This document shows positions 7,802 to 15,201 of a stretch of 37,254 nucleotides of DNA, one piece after another. Under the pieces are notes generated by a model. That model ran no database searches and was not told the origin of the DNA. It saw only the letters and a program-made list of their open reading frames with translations. The translations under genes and the position numbers were made by a program. Each line of letters starts with the position of its first letter. Position 1 is the first letter of the stretch. The DNA comes from Alphaproteobacteria bacterium (GTDB lineage Bacteria > Pseudomonadota > Alphaproteobacteria > JAJUGE01): positions 1 to 37,254 of the forward strand of contig JAJUGE010000026.1 of NCBI GenBank assembly GCA_029268305.1, in the 5' to 3' direction.

Positions 7802-9016
7802 TCATCCCTTTACGAGCGGGCACTCTCCTTCTTCCATCGGGCGGAAGGCCTCATCGCCGGGGATGGTGCGAATCAGCTTGTAGTAATCCCACGGCCCCTC
7901 CGATTCCGAGGGCGCCTTGACTTCGAACAGATACATGTCGTGCATCTTACGGCCGTCCTGACGAATGAGCCCCTTGCCGAAGAGCGGATCGTCGGTTTCC
8001 AGCTCCTTCATCTTGGCCACGACCGCATCACCGGGCTGATCCGAGCCCAGTGCTTCGACCGCTTTCAGATAATGCATGATGCTCGCATAGTGTCCGGCCT
8101 GAACGCTGGTGGGCATCTTTCCCTGGTGCCGCTCGGCGAAGCGCTTCGACCACTCCCGCGTCTCGTCGTTCTGGTCCCAGTAAAATGCTTCCGTCAGCTG
8201 CAGACCCTGTGCGACGTCGAGCCCCATGCTGTGCACGTCGGAGATGAAAACGAGCAGTCCGGCCATTTTCTGCCCCGCCTGGACGAGGCCGAACTCGGAC
8301 GCCGCCTTGATCGAGTTCACCGTGTCGCCGCCGGCATTGGCGAGCCCGACGATCTTGGCCCCGGACGCCTGCGCCTGCAGTATGAAAGACGAGAAGTCCG
8401 ACGTGTTCAGCGGGTGCCGGACGGACCCGAGAACCTCGCCGCCGGCTTCCTTCACCACTTCCGTCACGTCGCGCTCGAGCGCGTAGCCGAAAGCGTAGTC
8501 CGCTGTCAGGAAATACCAGGTGTCGCCGCCGGCCTTCACCACTGCCGACCCGGTGCCGTTGGCGAGTGCCGCGGTATCGTAGACCCAGTGCACGGTATTC
8601 GCGTTGCACAACTTGCCCGTGATGTCGGACGAGGCCGCGTCCGATACCAGGTACACGATGTTCTTATCGGCGGCGAGATTCTGGACCGCCAGCGTCACTG
8701 CCGAGGAAGAAGCGCCCGAGATGACGTCGACCCCCTCCACGTCCACCCAGCGGCCGGCGACCGATAGGCCGACGTCGGGTTTGTTCTGCGTGTCGGCCGA
8801 AACCAGTTCGATCGGTTTCCCGGCGACGGTGCCCCCGAAGTCCTCGATTGCCATCTGCGCGGCGACGACCGCTCCGGCGCCGTTGATGTCGGAATAGAGG
8901 CTGGACATGTCGGTCAGGACGCCGATCTTGACCACATCGCCCGATATTTCCGCCGCCGCCGGCATGGCGCCGAGCGAAACCGCCAAAGCAACCCCCAACG
9001 TTATTCTGCGCTTCAT
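7802..9016 (-). CDS. Periplasmic substrate-binding protein of Liv type, copy 2
   Basis: A 404-residue paralogue of the binding protein at 6491-7705. It has its own signal peptide (MKRRITLGVALAVSLGAMPAAA, then EISG) and the same mature start GDVVKIGVLTDMSSLY. Shared blocks include SDAASSDITGK, LTADYAFGYALERDVT, SVRHPLN, LANAGGDTVN and the C-terminal EEGECPLVK. The start at ATG 9016 has GGGAGAG 7 nt upstream; an earlier in-frame start at 9064 would put 16 unlikely residues before the signal peptide. It lies between livF (44 nt) and copy 1 (96 nt). Differences between the copies are scattered, which would fit two receptors of slightly different specificity sharing one importer. Confidence 0.88.
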   Translation of the reverse strand: MKRRITLGVALAVSLGAMPAAAEISGDVVKIGVLTDMSSLYSDINGAGAVVAAQMAIEDFGGTVAGKPIELVSADTQNKPDVGLSVAGRWVDVEGVDVISGASSSAVTLAVQNLAADKNIVYLVSDAASSDITGKLCNANTVHWVYDTAALANGTGSAVVKAGGDTWYFLTADYAFGYALERDVTEVVKEAGGEVLGSVRHPLNTSDFSSFILQAQASGAKIVGLANAGGDTVNSIKAASEFGLVQAGQKMAGLLVFISDVHSMGLDVAQGLQLTEAFYWDQNDETREWSKRFAERHQGKMPTSVQAGHYASIMHYLKAVEALGSDQPGDAVVAKMKELETDDPLFGKGLIRQDGRKMHDMYLFEVKAPSESEGPWDYYKLIRTIPGDEAFRPMEEGECPLVKG

Positions 9017-9060
9017 TCCGTTTCTCTCCCTCGTCTGCTGCATGCGGGCGGCTATCCCGT

Positions 9061-9774
9061 TCACACCCCGAGATGTTCGTGCAGTTCCGCCCTCCGCCCC
9101 TCTAGCTCTTCGACCGGAATCGTATCGACGATCCGGCCATGCTCCATCACGCAGAACCTGTCTGCGACTCTCTCCGCGAAGCGGAAGTTCTGCTCGACGA
9201 GCAGGATCGTGTAGCCCTTGCTCTTGAGGGCGCGGATCGAAGCGCCGATCTGCTGGATCAGCACGGGTGCCAGACCTTCGGTCGGCTCGTCGAGCAGGAG
9301 CAGCTTCGTGCCGGTCCGCAGGATCCGGCCGATCGCCAGCATCTGCTGCTCGCCGCCGGAGAGTTTGGTGCCCTGACTTCGTGCCCGCTCACGCAGGTTG
9401 GGGAAGAGCTCGTAGATCTCGTCGAGGTCCATACCGCCCGGATGAATCACCGGCGGCAGAAGCATATTCTCGCTCACGGTCAGGCTGGCGAAGATGCCCC
9501 GCTCCTCCGGGCAGAAGGAGATACCCAGGCGGGCGATGCGATGCGACGAGAGTCGGATCGTCTCGTTTCCAGCGTAGACGATCGAACCGGTCCGTTGCGG
9601 GATCATCCCCATGATGGACTTGAGGGTCGTGGTTTTGCCGGCGCCATTCCGCCCGACCAGACAGAGCAGCTCCCCCTCCTGAACTTCGAAGTTCACGCCG
9701 TGGAGAATGTGCGATTCACCGTAGTAGGCATGAAGGTCGGAGACGCGGAGCAGTGCCGTCGGAGTGTCAGTCAT
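9061..9774 (-). CDS. livF: LivF-type ATP-binding protein of the ABC importer
   Basis: A 237-residue ABC ATPase on the cytoplasmic face of the importer. The Walker A GRNGAGKT is at residues 41-48, the signature LSGGEQQMLAIGR lies in the middle, and the Walker B LLLLDEPTEGLAPVLI is of the LivF kind, followed by LLVEQNFRFAERVADR. The length matches the LivF family. The start at ATG 9774 overlaps the last 8 bases of livG, so the two ATPases are translationally coupled, as is common for this pair. Confidence 0.93.
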   Translation of the reverse strand: MTDTPTALLRVSDLHAYYGESHILHGVNFEVQEGELLCLVGRNGAGKTTTLKSIMGMIPQRTGSIVYAGNETIRLSSHRIARLGISFCPEERGIFASLTVSENMLLPPVIHPGGMDLDEIYELFPNLRERARSQGTKLSGGEQQMLAIGRILRTGTKLLLLDEPTEGLAPVLIQQIGASIRALKSKGYTILLVEQNFRFAERVADRFCVMEHGRIVDTIPVEELEGRRAELHEHLGV

Positions 9775-10531
9775 GTTCAGCTCCGAGATAGGCCTGGATC
9801 ACCTCGGGGTTTTCCGACACCTCCTTGTAGCTGCCTTCCGCGAGCACCTGTCCGCGCGCCAGGACCGTGATGGTTTGCGCGAGATTGGCGACCACCGACA
9901 GATTGTGCTCGACCATCAGAACCGTCCGGTTTCGTGCCGCCTGAAGAATCAGCTCGGAGATGCGATCGATGTCCGCGTGGGCCATGCCCGCCATCGGCTC
10001 GTCGAGCAGCATCATGTCCGGGCTCAAGGCCAAGGTCGTGGCGATCTCCAACGCGCGCTTGCGTCCGTACGGCAGCTCACTCGCCTGCCGGTCCCATTCG
10101 TCGGCAAGCCCGACCGCCTCGAGCAACGCCATCGCGCGATCGTTAAGCTGGTCGAGAGTTCGCTCGGAGCGCCAGAAGTGGAAGGAGGTGCCGAGCTCCC
10201 GCTGCAAGGCTACCCGCACGTTCTCGAGAAGCGTCAATCCGCCGAACACCGCCGAAATCTGGAACGACCGGACCAGGCCGAGCCTCGCGATATCCGCCGG
10301 CCTCATCCCCGTGATGTCGCGTCCATCGTAGTGGACCTTGCCGGCAGTCGGCTCGATGAAGTTGGAAAGCAAATTGAAACATGTGGTCTTCCCGGCCCCG
10401 TTAGGGCCGATCAGGGCGTGAATCGTGCCCCTTCTGACCGAAAGATCGACATCGCGGACGGCCACGAACCCCTTGAAGTCCTTGGTCAGTCCTTCTGCCT
10501 TCAGAATGATGTCGTCGCCCGAGGCGACCAT
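9767..10531 (-). CDS. livG: LivG-type ATP-binding protein of the ABC importer
   Basis: A 254-residue ABC ATPase, the partner of LivF and the first gene of the leftward transporter operon. It contains Walker A GPNGAGKTT, the LivG hallmark TCFNLLSNFIEPTAGKVHYDG, the ABC region ELPYGRKRALEIATTLA, and Walker B MMLLDEPMAGM followed by VEHNLSVV. The signature region reads LPYGRKR, a common LivG variant of LSGGQ. ATG 10531 is preferred, with GGGACGG a few bases upstream. An in-frame GTG at 10558 would add nine residues and cannot be excluded. The operon promoter should lie in the 220-bp divergent region 10532-10751. Confidence 0.92.
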   Translation of the reverse strand: MVASGDDIILKAEGLTKDFKGFVAVRDVDLSVRRGTIHALIGPNGAGKTTCFNLLSNFIEPTAGKVHYDGRDITGMRPADIARLGLVRSFQISAVFGGLTLLENVRVALQRELGTSFHFWRSERTLDQLNDRAMALLEAVGLADEWDRQASELPYGRKRALEIATTLALSPDMMLLDEPMAGMAHADIDRISELILQAARNRTVLMVEHNLSVVANLAQTITVLARGQVLAEGSYKEVSENPEVIQAYLGAEHD

Positions 10532-10751
10532 GCTTTCCGTCCCTGCCCTTGAAGCCACTTCTTTTGGTGGCGCCTTCTTCTGTCGATCTGGCCGACGTTT
10601 ACATCGAGCTTAAGCGAGGTTTGGGAGCCTGGCAAACGCCGAGTTCGAGCAATCGGCGAGAGCCGGCGGAAGATGCTCGATCGGAACTAGCGCCCTCGCT
10701 GCCGTGTTTAAAGACGCGAATTGCGCCTGTCGGATCAGGAAGGGGAAGTCG

Positions 10752-11219
10752 ATGCCAGGCAGAAAGAAGGGATCTCGGGGAGTGGCTGCGGCGCTGGCGA
10801 GCGTATGCCTGAGCGCGGCCACCGCACAGGCGCTCCCGGCGCCGGAGGCTCACCCTCGAGGAATGCCTGAGGGCCGAGCGCCCATCGTCGTGTTCTTCGA
10901 ACCTGGAAGCAGCGAGATTCCGAACTCGGCACAGCCGCTCGCGAACAGGGCGCTGGCCGCAGCGCTGAAAAATGGCGAGTGGCACGTCACCATAGAGCCG
11001 TTCGTCGATTCGACTGCGGGAGAGCAGGTCGAGGCAATCGCGGAGGAGCGTGCGCGGAACCTCGTTGCCTTCTTTGCCGCAAACGGCGTTCCTGAATGGC
11101 GGGTCGAAGCTGGACCGGTCCGGGGCACGCGGAGCGAAGATCCGGTCATCGGGATCGACGCCAATAGAGTCGAGATCAGCTTCCAGTTCGACAACTCCGC
11201 CGCCATCGCCCAGAGGTAG
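10752..11219 (+). CDS. Exported OmpA-like domain protein
   Basis: A 155-residue protein with an N-terminal signal sequence (basic start MPGRKKGSRG, hydrophobic AAALASVCLSAATAQA, likely cleavage near residue 27). The rest resembles a single OmpA/MotB peptidoglycan-binding fold: a first strand PIVVFFEPGSSEI, a helix rich in alanine with AIAEERARNLVAFF, a loop, and a final strand VEISFQF. The classic NxxLSxxRA motif is only partly kept (EERARNLVAF), so peptidoglycan binding is probable but not certain. ATG 10752 follows AGGGG; a longer in-frame start at 10704 would place 16 residues before the signal peptide. It is transcribed away from the liv operon and converges on sodC, with no functional partner apparent. 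Confidence 0.62.
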   Translation: MPGRKKGSRGVAAALASVCLSAATAQALPAPEAHPRGMPEGRAPIVVFFEPGSSEIPNSAQPLANRALAAALKNGEWHVTIEPFVDSTAGEQVEAIAEERARNLVAFFAANGVPEWRVEAGPVRGTRSEDPVIGIDANRVEISFQFDNSAAIAQR

Positions 11220-11235
11220 GCGAGACTTCGCCTTC
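11218..11235 (+). terminator. Possible terminator hairpin between convergent genes
   Basis: AGGCGA (11218-11223) and TCGCCT (11228-11233) form a 6-bp stem with a GACT loop. It begins inside the stop codon of the OmpA-like gene and is followed only by a short pyrimidine stretch. It lies in the 39-nt gap to the sodC stop, where a bidirectional terminator would be expected. The T-tract is poor, so this is tentative. Confidence 0.35.
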
Positions 11236-11258
11236 CTCCGGGTCGCAGGCGAGCCTCT

Positions 11259-11792
11259 TTAGCGGGCCGGATCGGTCGTGATCACACCGCAGGCGATCCG
11301 GTCGCCCGCATTACCCGCTGGATCGCTCGTGTAATCGTCCGCGCCTGAGTGTACGAGGATTGCCGACCCATCGTCGTCGATGAGGTTTCCATCCTCGTCC
11401 GGGTCGAGCGAAAGCTGCGGATTCAGCACCTCGATCTGCAGATCCCCCGATGCCGGGACGTGAATGTTGGGCATGTCGCCTGCATGCATTCCGTCAGGGT
11501 TCATCAGGCCGTGCGATGCATCCGTCGGATTGAAGTGGCCACCCGCGGATTTGAAGGGGGGCTCGCACTCTCCCGTCTCGTGGACATGAAATCCGTGAAC
11601 GCCTTCGGGCAGTCCGCGCAAGGTCGCTACGAGGAGTACGCCGTGCGGGGTCTGGCTGAGGCTGACGGCCCCATGATCCTCCCCGTTCAACCCCTGAAGC
11701 TGTGCTGCGGCGGTCGCCGGTTCCTGCGCCGAGGCAGCCGACATGAGAAGGCCGGCAGCCGCAAAGCAGACCGACGCGATCGATGAACGCAT
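11259..11792 (-). CDS. sodC: Periplasmic Cu/Zn superoxide dismutase
   Basis: A 177-residue precursor that converts superoxide to hydrogen peroxide and oxygen in the periplasm. The signal peptide spans about residues 1-22 (ending SAASA-QEP). The metal site is complete: copper ligands H69 and H71 in HGFHVHE, bridging H86 in GGHFNP, zinc ligands H94, H103 and D106 (HAGDMPN), and the late copper ligand H149 in LVHSGADDY. C76 and C168 are placed for the conserved disulfide. The start at ATG 11792 has AGGAG six nt upstream; a longer in-frame start at 11828 would put 12 non-signal residues first. It is leftward and 77 nt beyond the stop of the EthD-CMD gene, so the same transcript may reach it. Confidence 0.93.
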   Translation of the reverse strand: MRSSIASVCFAAAGLLMSAASAQEPATAAAQLQGLNGEDHGAVSLSQTPHGVLLVATLRGLPEGVHGFHVHETGECEPPFKSAGGHFNPTDASHGLMNPDGMHAGDMPNIHVPASGDLQIEVLNPQLSLDPDEDGNLIDDDGSAILVHSGADDYTSDPAGNAGDRIACGVITTDPAR

Positions 11793-11869
11793 GAAGGACT
11801 CCTGTAATGAGAGCTGACATGCGGTCAACCGAGTGGCGCGGCGGATGTTCCGCCTCCCTCGTTTGGGTC

Positions 11870-12841
11870 TCAGACGGGCAGCGGCGGCTCTATCCCGTCC
11901 GGCAGTGGAACCTGAGCCACGTTCAGCGTCATCGCCACCATCACGTAGTAGCCGCAGAGACCGATAATCTCGGCTACTCCCCGCTCGCCGAAAGCCCGGA
12001 CAGCCCTTTCATAGGTCTGATCCGAGACACCGTGCGTCTCGTGCAGCTCGGTACAGAACGTATAGAGCGCCTCCTGCTCCTCGGTCTCGAACTCCGGACG
12101 GCGGCGATGGGCGATCGCGTCGATGATCGAATCGGGAAGTCCGCCTTCGCGCGCCAGGCGGGCATGGGCATACCACTCGTACTGAGCCGTCCAGGCGCGT
12201 GCCGTGATGATGATCGCCATCTCCGACAGCGCCGGCGGAAGCGATGTCTCGTATCGCAGGAACGCGCCGAGACGCTGTGCCCGGTCCGCAAGCTTCGGAC
12301 TGCGAAGCAGGGCATTGAACGGTCCGCGCACACCTCCCCGCGGCCCGCCGGCTATTTCCTCGAAGACCTGGCGCTGCTCCTCCGTCAGATCCTCTGGGGC
12401 AAGCGGGGGGAAGCGTTTCATGGGCGTGTCTCCGTCATTCCGGTTGTCGTCGCCTGCCCCTCGATCGGGCAGTACATCTCGCTCGAAGTGAGGTTCGGTC
12501 AGGAAGATCGGGGAACGGGCGAGGTCGATGAAGCTCTGTTCGTCGGCCATCAGATCGGCCCCGGCCGCACGTCCGGCGCTCGATCCCGTAGCGGTCAGGA
12601 AAGAATCGAGATCGGGCCAGTAGACTTCGGCTACACCGTCGTAAGGCTCCGGCCCGCCGCGGCTCGCGGCCACCGCGTCGGCGAGAGGCCCCTCGAGGGC
12701 CCGAAGCTGAACATAGCGGATCGCGCCAAGCGCCTGCATGCGTTCGGCGACGCGCGGGCCGTGATCTTCACGCCAATAGCGCTGGAACTCGCTGCGCGAG
12801 AGATGCGGCTGCCGTCTGAGGCAGAAGATCAGTTTCAGCAT
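11870..12841 (-). CDS. Fusion of an EthD domain and a carboxymuconolactone-decarboxylase-like (AhpD-fold) domain
   Basis: A 323-residue two-domain protein. Residues 1 to about 110 form an EthD-type ferredoxin-like domain (LKLIFCLRRQPHLSRSEFQ, then YWREDHGP and YVQ). After an Asp/Gly-rich linker near 130, residues about 140-323 resemble the carboxymuconolactone decarboxylase family, with LPPALSEMAIIITARAWTAQ, YEWYAHARLAREGGL and LCGYYVMVAMTLN. No CxxC peroxidatic pair is seen in the YEWYAH region, so AhpD peroxidase activity is unlikely. CMD-like proteins of this kind sit in aromatic or lactone catabolism, but the reaction cannot be assigned. The start at ATG 12841 follows AAGGTG. It lies 29 nt downstream of the exported orphan at 12871-13449. 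The frame runs uninterrupted through the linker, so this is a true fusion as sequenced. Confidence 0.8.
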   Translation of the reverse strand: MLKLIFCLRRQPHLSRSEFQRYWREDHGPRVAERMQALGAIRYVQLRALEGPLADAVAASRGGPEPYDGVAEVYWPDLDSFLTATGSSAGRAAGADLMADEQSFIDLARSPIFLTEPHFERDVLPDRGAGDDNRNDGDTPMKRFPPLAPEDLTEEQRQVFEEIAGGPRGGVRGPFNALLRSPKLADRAQRLGAFLRYETSLPPALSEMAIIITARAWTAQYEWYAHARLAREGGLPDSIIDAIAHRRRPEFETEEQEALYTFCTELHETHGVSDQTYERAVRAFGERGVAEIIGLCGYYVMVAMTLNVAQVPLPDGIEPPLPV

Positions 12842-12870
12842 CGCACCTTACCGGTTGCCGGGACCTGGCG

Positions 12871-13449
12871 TCATTCGGTCTCGACGATTCGATCCAGCTC
12901 CGCCATGTGAGGGCGAACGGCGGAGCGATCGGCTTCCGAGACTTCGAACATCTTCATCTGACTGGCCATCGCCTCCAACTGGCTGAGCGCCATCTGCTTC
13001 TGGTCGGCCGGCATGTCGGAGCTTTCGACCTGCTGGCGCGCCTCGGCGAGCTGCTGCGCCACGTTCTCGTCCATCCGCCCGCCACCCTGGGAATCCTCGG
13101 CCGCCATGACCGCGTAGGCCATCATGATTCGATTGGCAGAGTCGATCCACTCCTCCGGCCCGGCGAACCCGTGCCCACGCACGAGCGTGGCGAACTCGTC
13201 GTACGCGCCCGCAGCCTTCATTTCCTCCAGCACACCGGCGAAGACTTCGTTACGCGGTCCGGCCGCCGCCCTGTCGCGCTTGTCGAGCTCGTACTTCTGC
13301 GCGAGCTGCTTCGCCTCCGGGTAGGAGGAGATGAACCCCTTCACGTCCGCGGCGGTTAAGGCGTCCTCCTGTGCGAAAGTGGGATGAAGGACGCCGAGGG
13401 CCATAAACACACCCAAGAGGATCGACGCCAAACTGCGGATCGGTGCCAA
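12871..13449 (-). CDS. Exported protein of unknown function
   Basis: A 192-residue protein that I do not recognise. It has a good signal peptide (MAPIRSLASILLGVFMALGV through HPTFA, likely cleavage before QEDAL) and a mature part that is almost entirely alpha-helical, charged, and rich in Ala, Glu, Gln and Met. It contains only the cysteine-free segment visible here. Start TTG 13449 is chosen because GGAG lies 7 nt upstream and it supplies the basic N-region of the signal peptide; ATG 13404 would cut into the hydrophobic core. It may be cotranscribed with the EthD-CMD gene 29 nt downstream. A periplasmic location is inferred; no domain can be named. Confidence 0.6.
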   Translation of the reverse strand: MAPIRSLASILLGVFMALGVLHPTFAQEDALTAADVKGFISSYPEAKQLAQKYELDKRDRAAAGPRNEVFAGVLEEMKAAGAYDEFATLVRGHGFAGPEEWIDSANRIMMAYAVMAAEDSQGGGRMDENVAQQLAEARQQVESSDMPADQKQMALSQLEAMASQMKMFEVSEADRSAVRPHMAELDRIVETE

Positions 13450-13599
13450 GTTCGATCTCCAGAATCACGAAAAGAGGCATCTTGCCGGTGGCCGCCACGG
13501 CCGGACGGGCTACCATCCAGAATCGGGTGTGCCCGGCAGCCACTTTAGGCGATAGCATCGGCGGAGGACAGGCCTCCGGGCCGGGCCATATGGCGTGGA

Positions 13600-15084
13600 A
13601 TGAGGATGATCGGCTCGCCCTCCGAACTGCGCGTGCTCGGCGTCGAGGAGATGTACGCGTGCGACCGTGCCGCCATCGACGGCGGCATCTCCGGCGATCG
13701 GCTCATGGAGGCCGCTGGTGCGGCCGTCGTGCGCGAGATCCGCAAGCGGTGGACCGCCCGCGGAGTCCTGATCCTCTGCGGCCCCGGCAACAATGGCGGT
13801 GACGGCTTTGTCGTGGCACGGAAGCTCTCGGAAGCCGGCTGGCCGGTGCGGGTCGCGCTATTGGGCACCCCCGAGAAGCTTCGGGGCGACGCCGCCCTGA
13901 ACGCGCGACGCTGGGAAGGGCCGATCCGGCCGCTCGAGGAGGCGGAGCCCGAGAGCGCAGATCTGGTCGTGGACGCCCTTTTCGGTGCCGGACTGGCGCG
14001 GGCGGTCGAGGGGCCGGCCGCAGCGATCCTGCGCGAAATTGGCGATCGAGGCATTCCCAACAACGCCCTCGACGTGCCGAGCGGCGTCCACGGCGACACC
14101 GGCGCAGTCCTGGGCACGGCGATAGCCGCCCGTCTCACCGTCACCTTCTTCCGCCTCAAACCGGGTCACCTTCTGCTTCCCGGCCGCGATCTCTGCGGCG
14201 AGACGGTGGTGGCGGATATCGGGATCCCGCCGGAGGTGCTGAACCGGCTGACGGCCCCACCGCTTTATGAGAATGCCCCGCCCCTCTGGGTGCCGCGGTT
14301 TCCGTGGCCTCGGCGGGAGGCTCATAAGTACAGCCGGGGCCATGTGTTGATCGCCGGCGGCGAGGAGACGACCGGGGCCGCCCGGCTAGCGGCCAGGGGC
14401 GCGATGCGCATGGGCGCCGGGCTAGTGACCATCGCGAGCCCGCCCGCTGCACGCTCCGTCTACGCGACCTCCATGCCGGGTGCGTTGATCAGAGAGGATT
14501 CTTCCCCCGAAGTCTTCCGGGACCTCCTGTCCGACCGGCGAAAGAACGCGATCCTCCTGGGACCGGGCGGTGGCGTCGGCGAGCCGCTGCGGCGGCGCGT
14601 CCTGGCTGCCCTGGAAACCAGCCGGGCCGTCGTACTCGACGCCGACGCCATCACCGCGTTCCAGGGTGATGCCGATAGGCTGATCCGCGCCATCCACGCC
14701 GACTGCGTCCTCACTCCGCACGAGGGGGAGTTTGCGAGGCTGTTCGAAACAACGGGCGCGCGTCTGGCCGATGCTCGCTGTGCCGCCGCAAAAAGCGGGG
14801 CCGTCGTGCTGTTGAAGGGGCCGGACACGATCATTGCGGCCCCGGATGGGAGAGCGGTGATCAACACGAACGCACCACCCGAGCTCGCCACCGCAGGCTC
14901 CGGCGACGTGTTGGCCGGGATGTGCGTGGCATTGCTGGCGCAGGGAGCAAACGCCTTCGATGCGGCCTGTGCCGCCGCCTGGCTGCACGGAGCCGCAGCC
15001 GCCGCATTCGGCCCCGGCCTCATCGCCGAAGACATCCCCGAGATGCTTCCGACGGTGCTCCGGAACCTGGAAGCCGACGCGTGA
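13600..15084 (+). CDS. nnr: Bifunctional NAD(P)H-hydrate epimerase / ADP-dependent NAD(P)H-hydrate dehydratase
   Basis: A 494-residue metabolite-repair enzyme that restores damaged NADHX and NADPHX. The N-terminal YjeF epimerase domain (about 1-215) interconverts the R and S hydrates and shows GPGNNGGDGFVVARKL with NNGGDG at 64-69, and LDVPSGVHGDTG. The C-terminal ribokinase-like dehydratase domain (about 225-494) shows KYSRGHVLIAGG, ILLGPGGG, LDADAIT, LTPHEGEFARL and the catalytic ATAGSGDVLAGM with D436. The length is normal for the fused form. The start is ATG 13600; ATG 13606 is an equally possible in-frame start, since neither has a strong Shine-Dalgarno. The epimerase region has NNALDVPSG, where VVAVDIPSG is more usual. 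It is cytoplasmic housekeeping with no operon link apparent. Confidence 0.92.
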   Translation: MRMIGSPSELRVLGVEEMYACDRAAIDGGISGDRLMEAAGAAVVREIRKRWTARGVLILCGPGNNGGDGFVVARKLSEAGWPVRVALLGTPEKLRGDAALNARRWEGPIRPLEEAEPESADLVVDALFGAGLARAVEGPAAAILREIGDRGIPNNALDVPSGVHGDTGAVLGTAIAARLTVTFFRLKPGHLLLPGRDLCGETVVADIGIPPEVLNRLTAPPLYENAPPLWVPRFPWPRREAHKYSRGHVLIAGGEETTGAARLAARGAMRMGAGLVTIASPPAARSVYATSMPGALIREDSSPEVFRDLLSDRRKNAILLGPGGGVGEPLRRRVLAALETSRAVVLDADAITAFQGDADRLIRAIHADCVLTPHEGEFARLFETTGARLADARCAAAKSGAVVLLKGPDTIIAAPDGRAVINTNAPPELATAGSGDVLAGMCVALLAQGANAFDAACAAAWLHGAAAAAFGPGLIAEDIPEMLPTVLRNLEADA

Positions 15085-15201
15085 TGGAATCGTCACAATG
15101 GCGGGCTAGACTCGCTGCCGAACTCCGCAATACGAAGCGCCGAGTCACCGGCTGGAAGTGGCTTGTCACAACCCTCGTACGTTAGGAACAATCATCAGGT
15201 C

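Noticed and set aside
10554..10571. GCCAC-N8-GTGGC inverted repeat near the livG start as an operator
   Set aside because: Five-base arms are common by chance in high-GC DNA, and it overlaps an alternative livG start; there is not enough evidence for a feature.
13562..13578. CGGAGG-N5-CCTCCG hairpin ahead of the NAD(P)H-hydrate repair gene
   Set aside because: The 6-bp stem is short and without context; it could occur by chance and no regulatory logic supports it.
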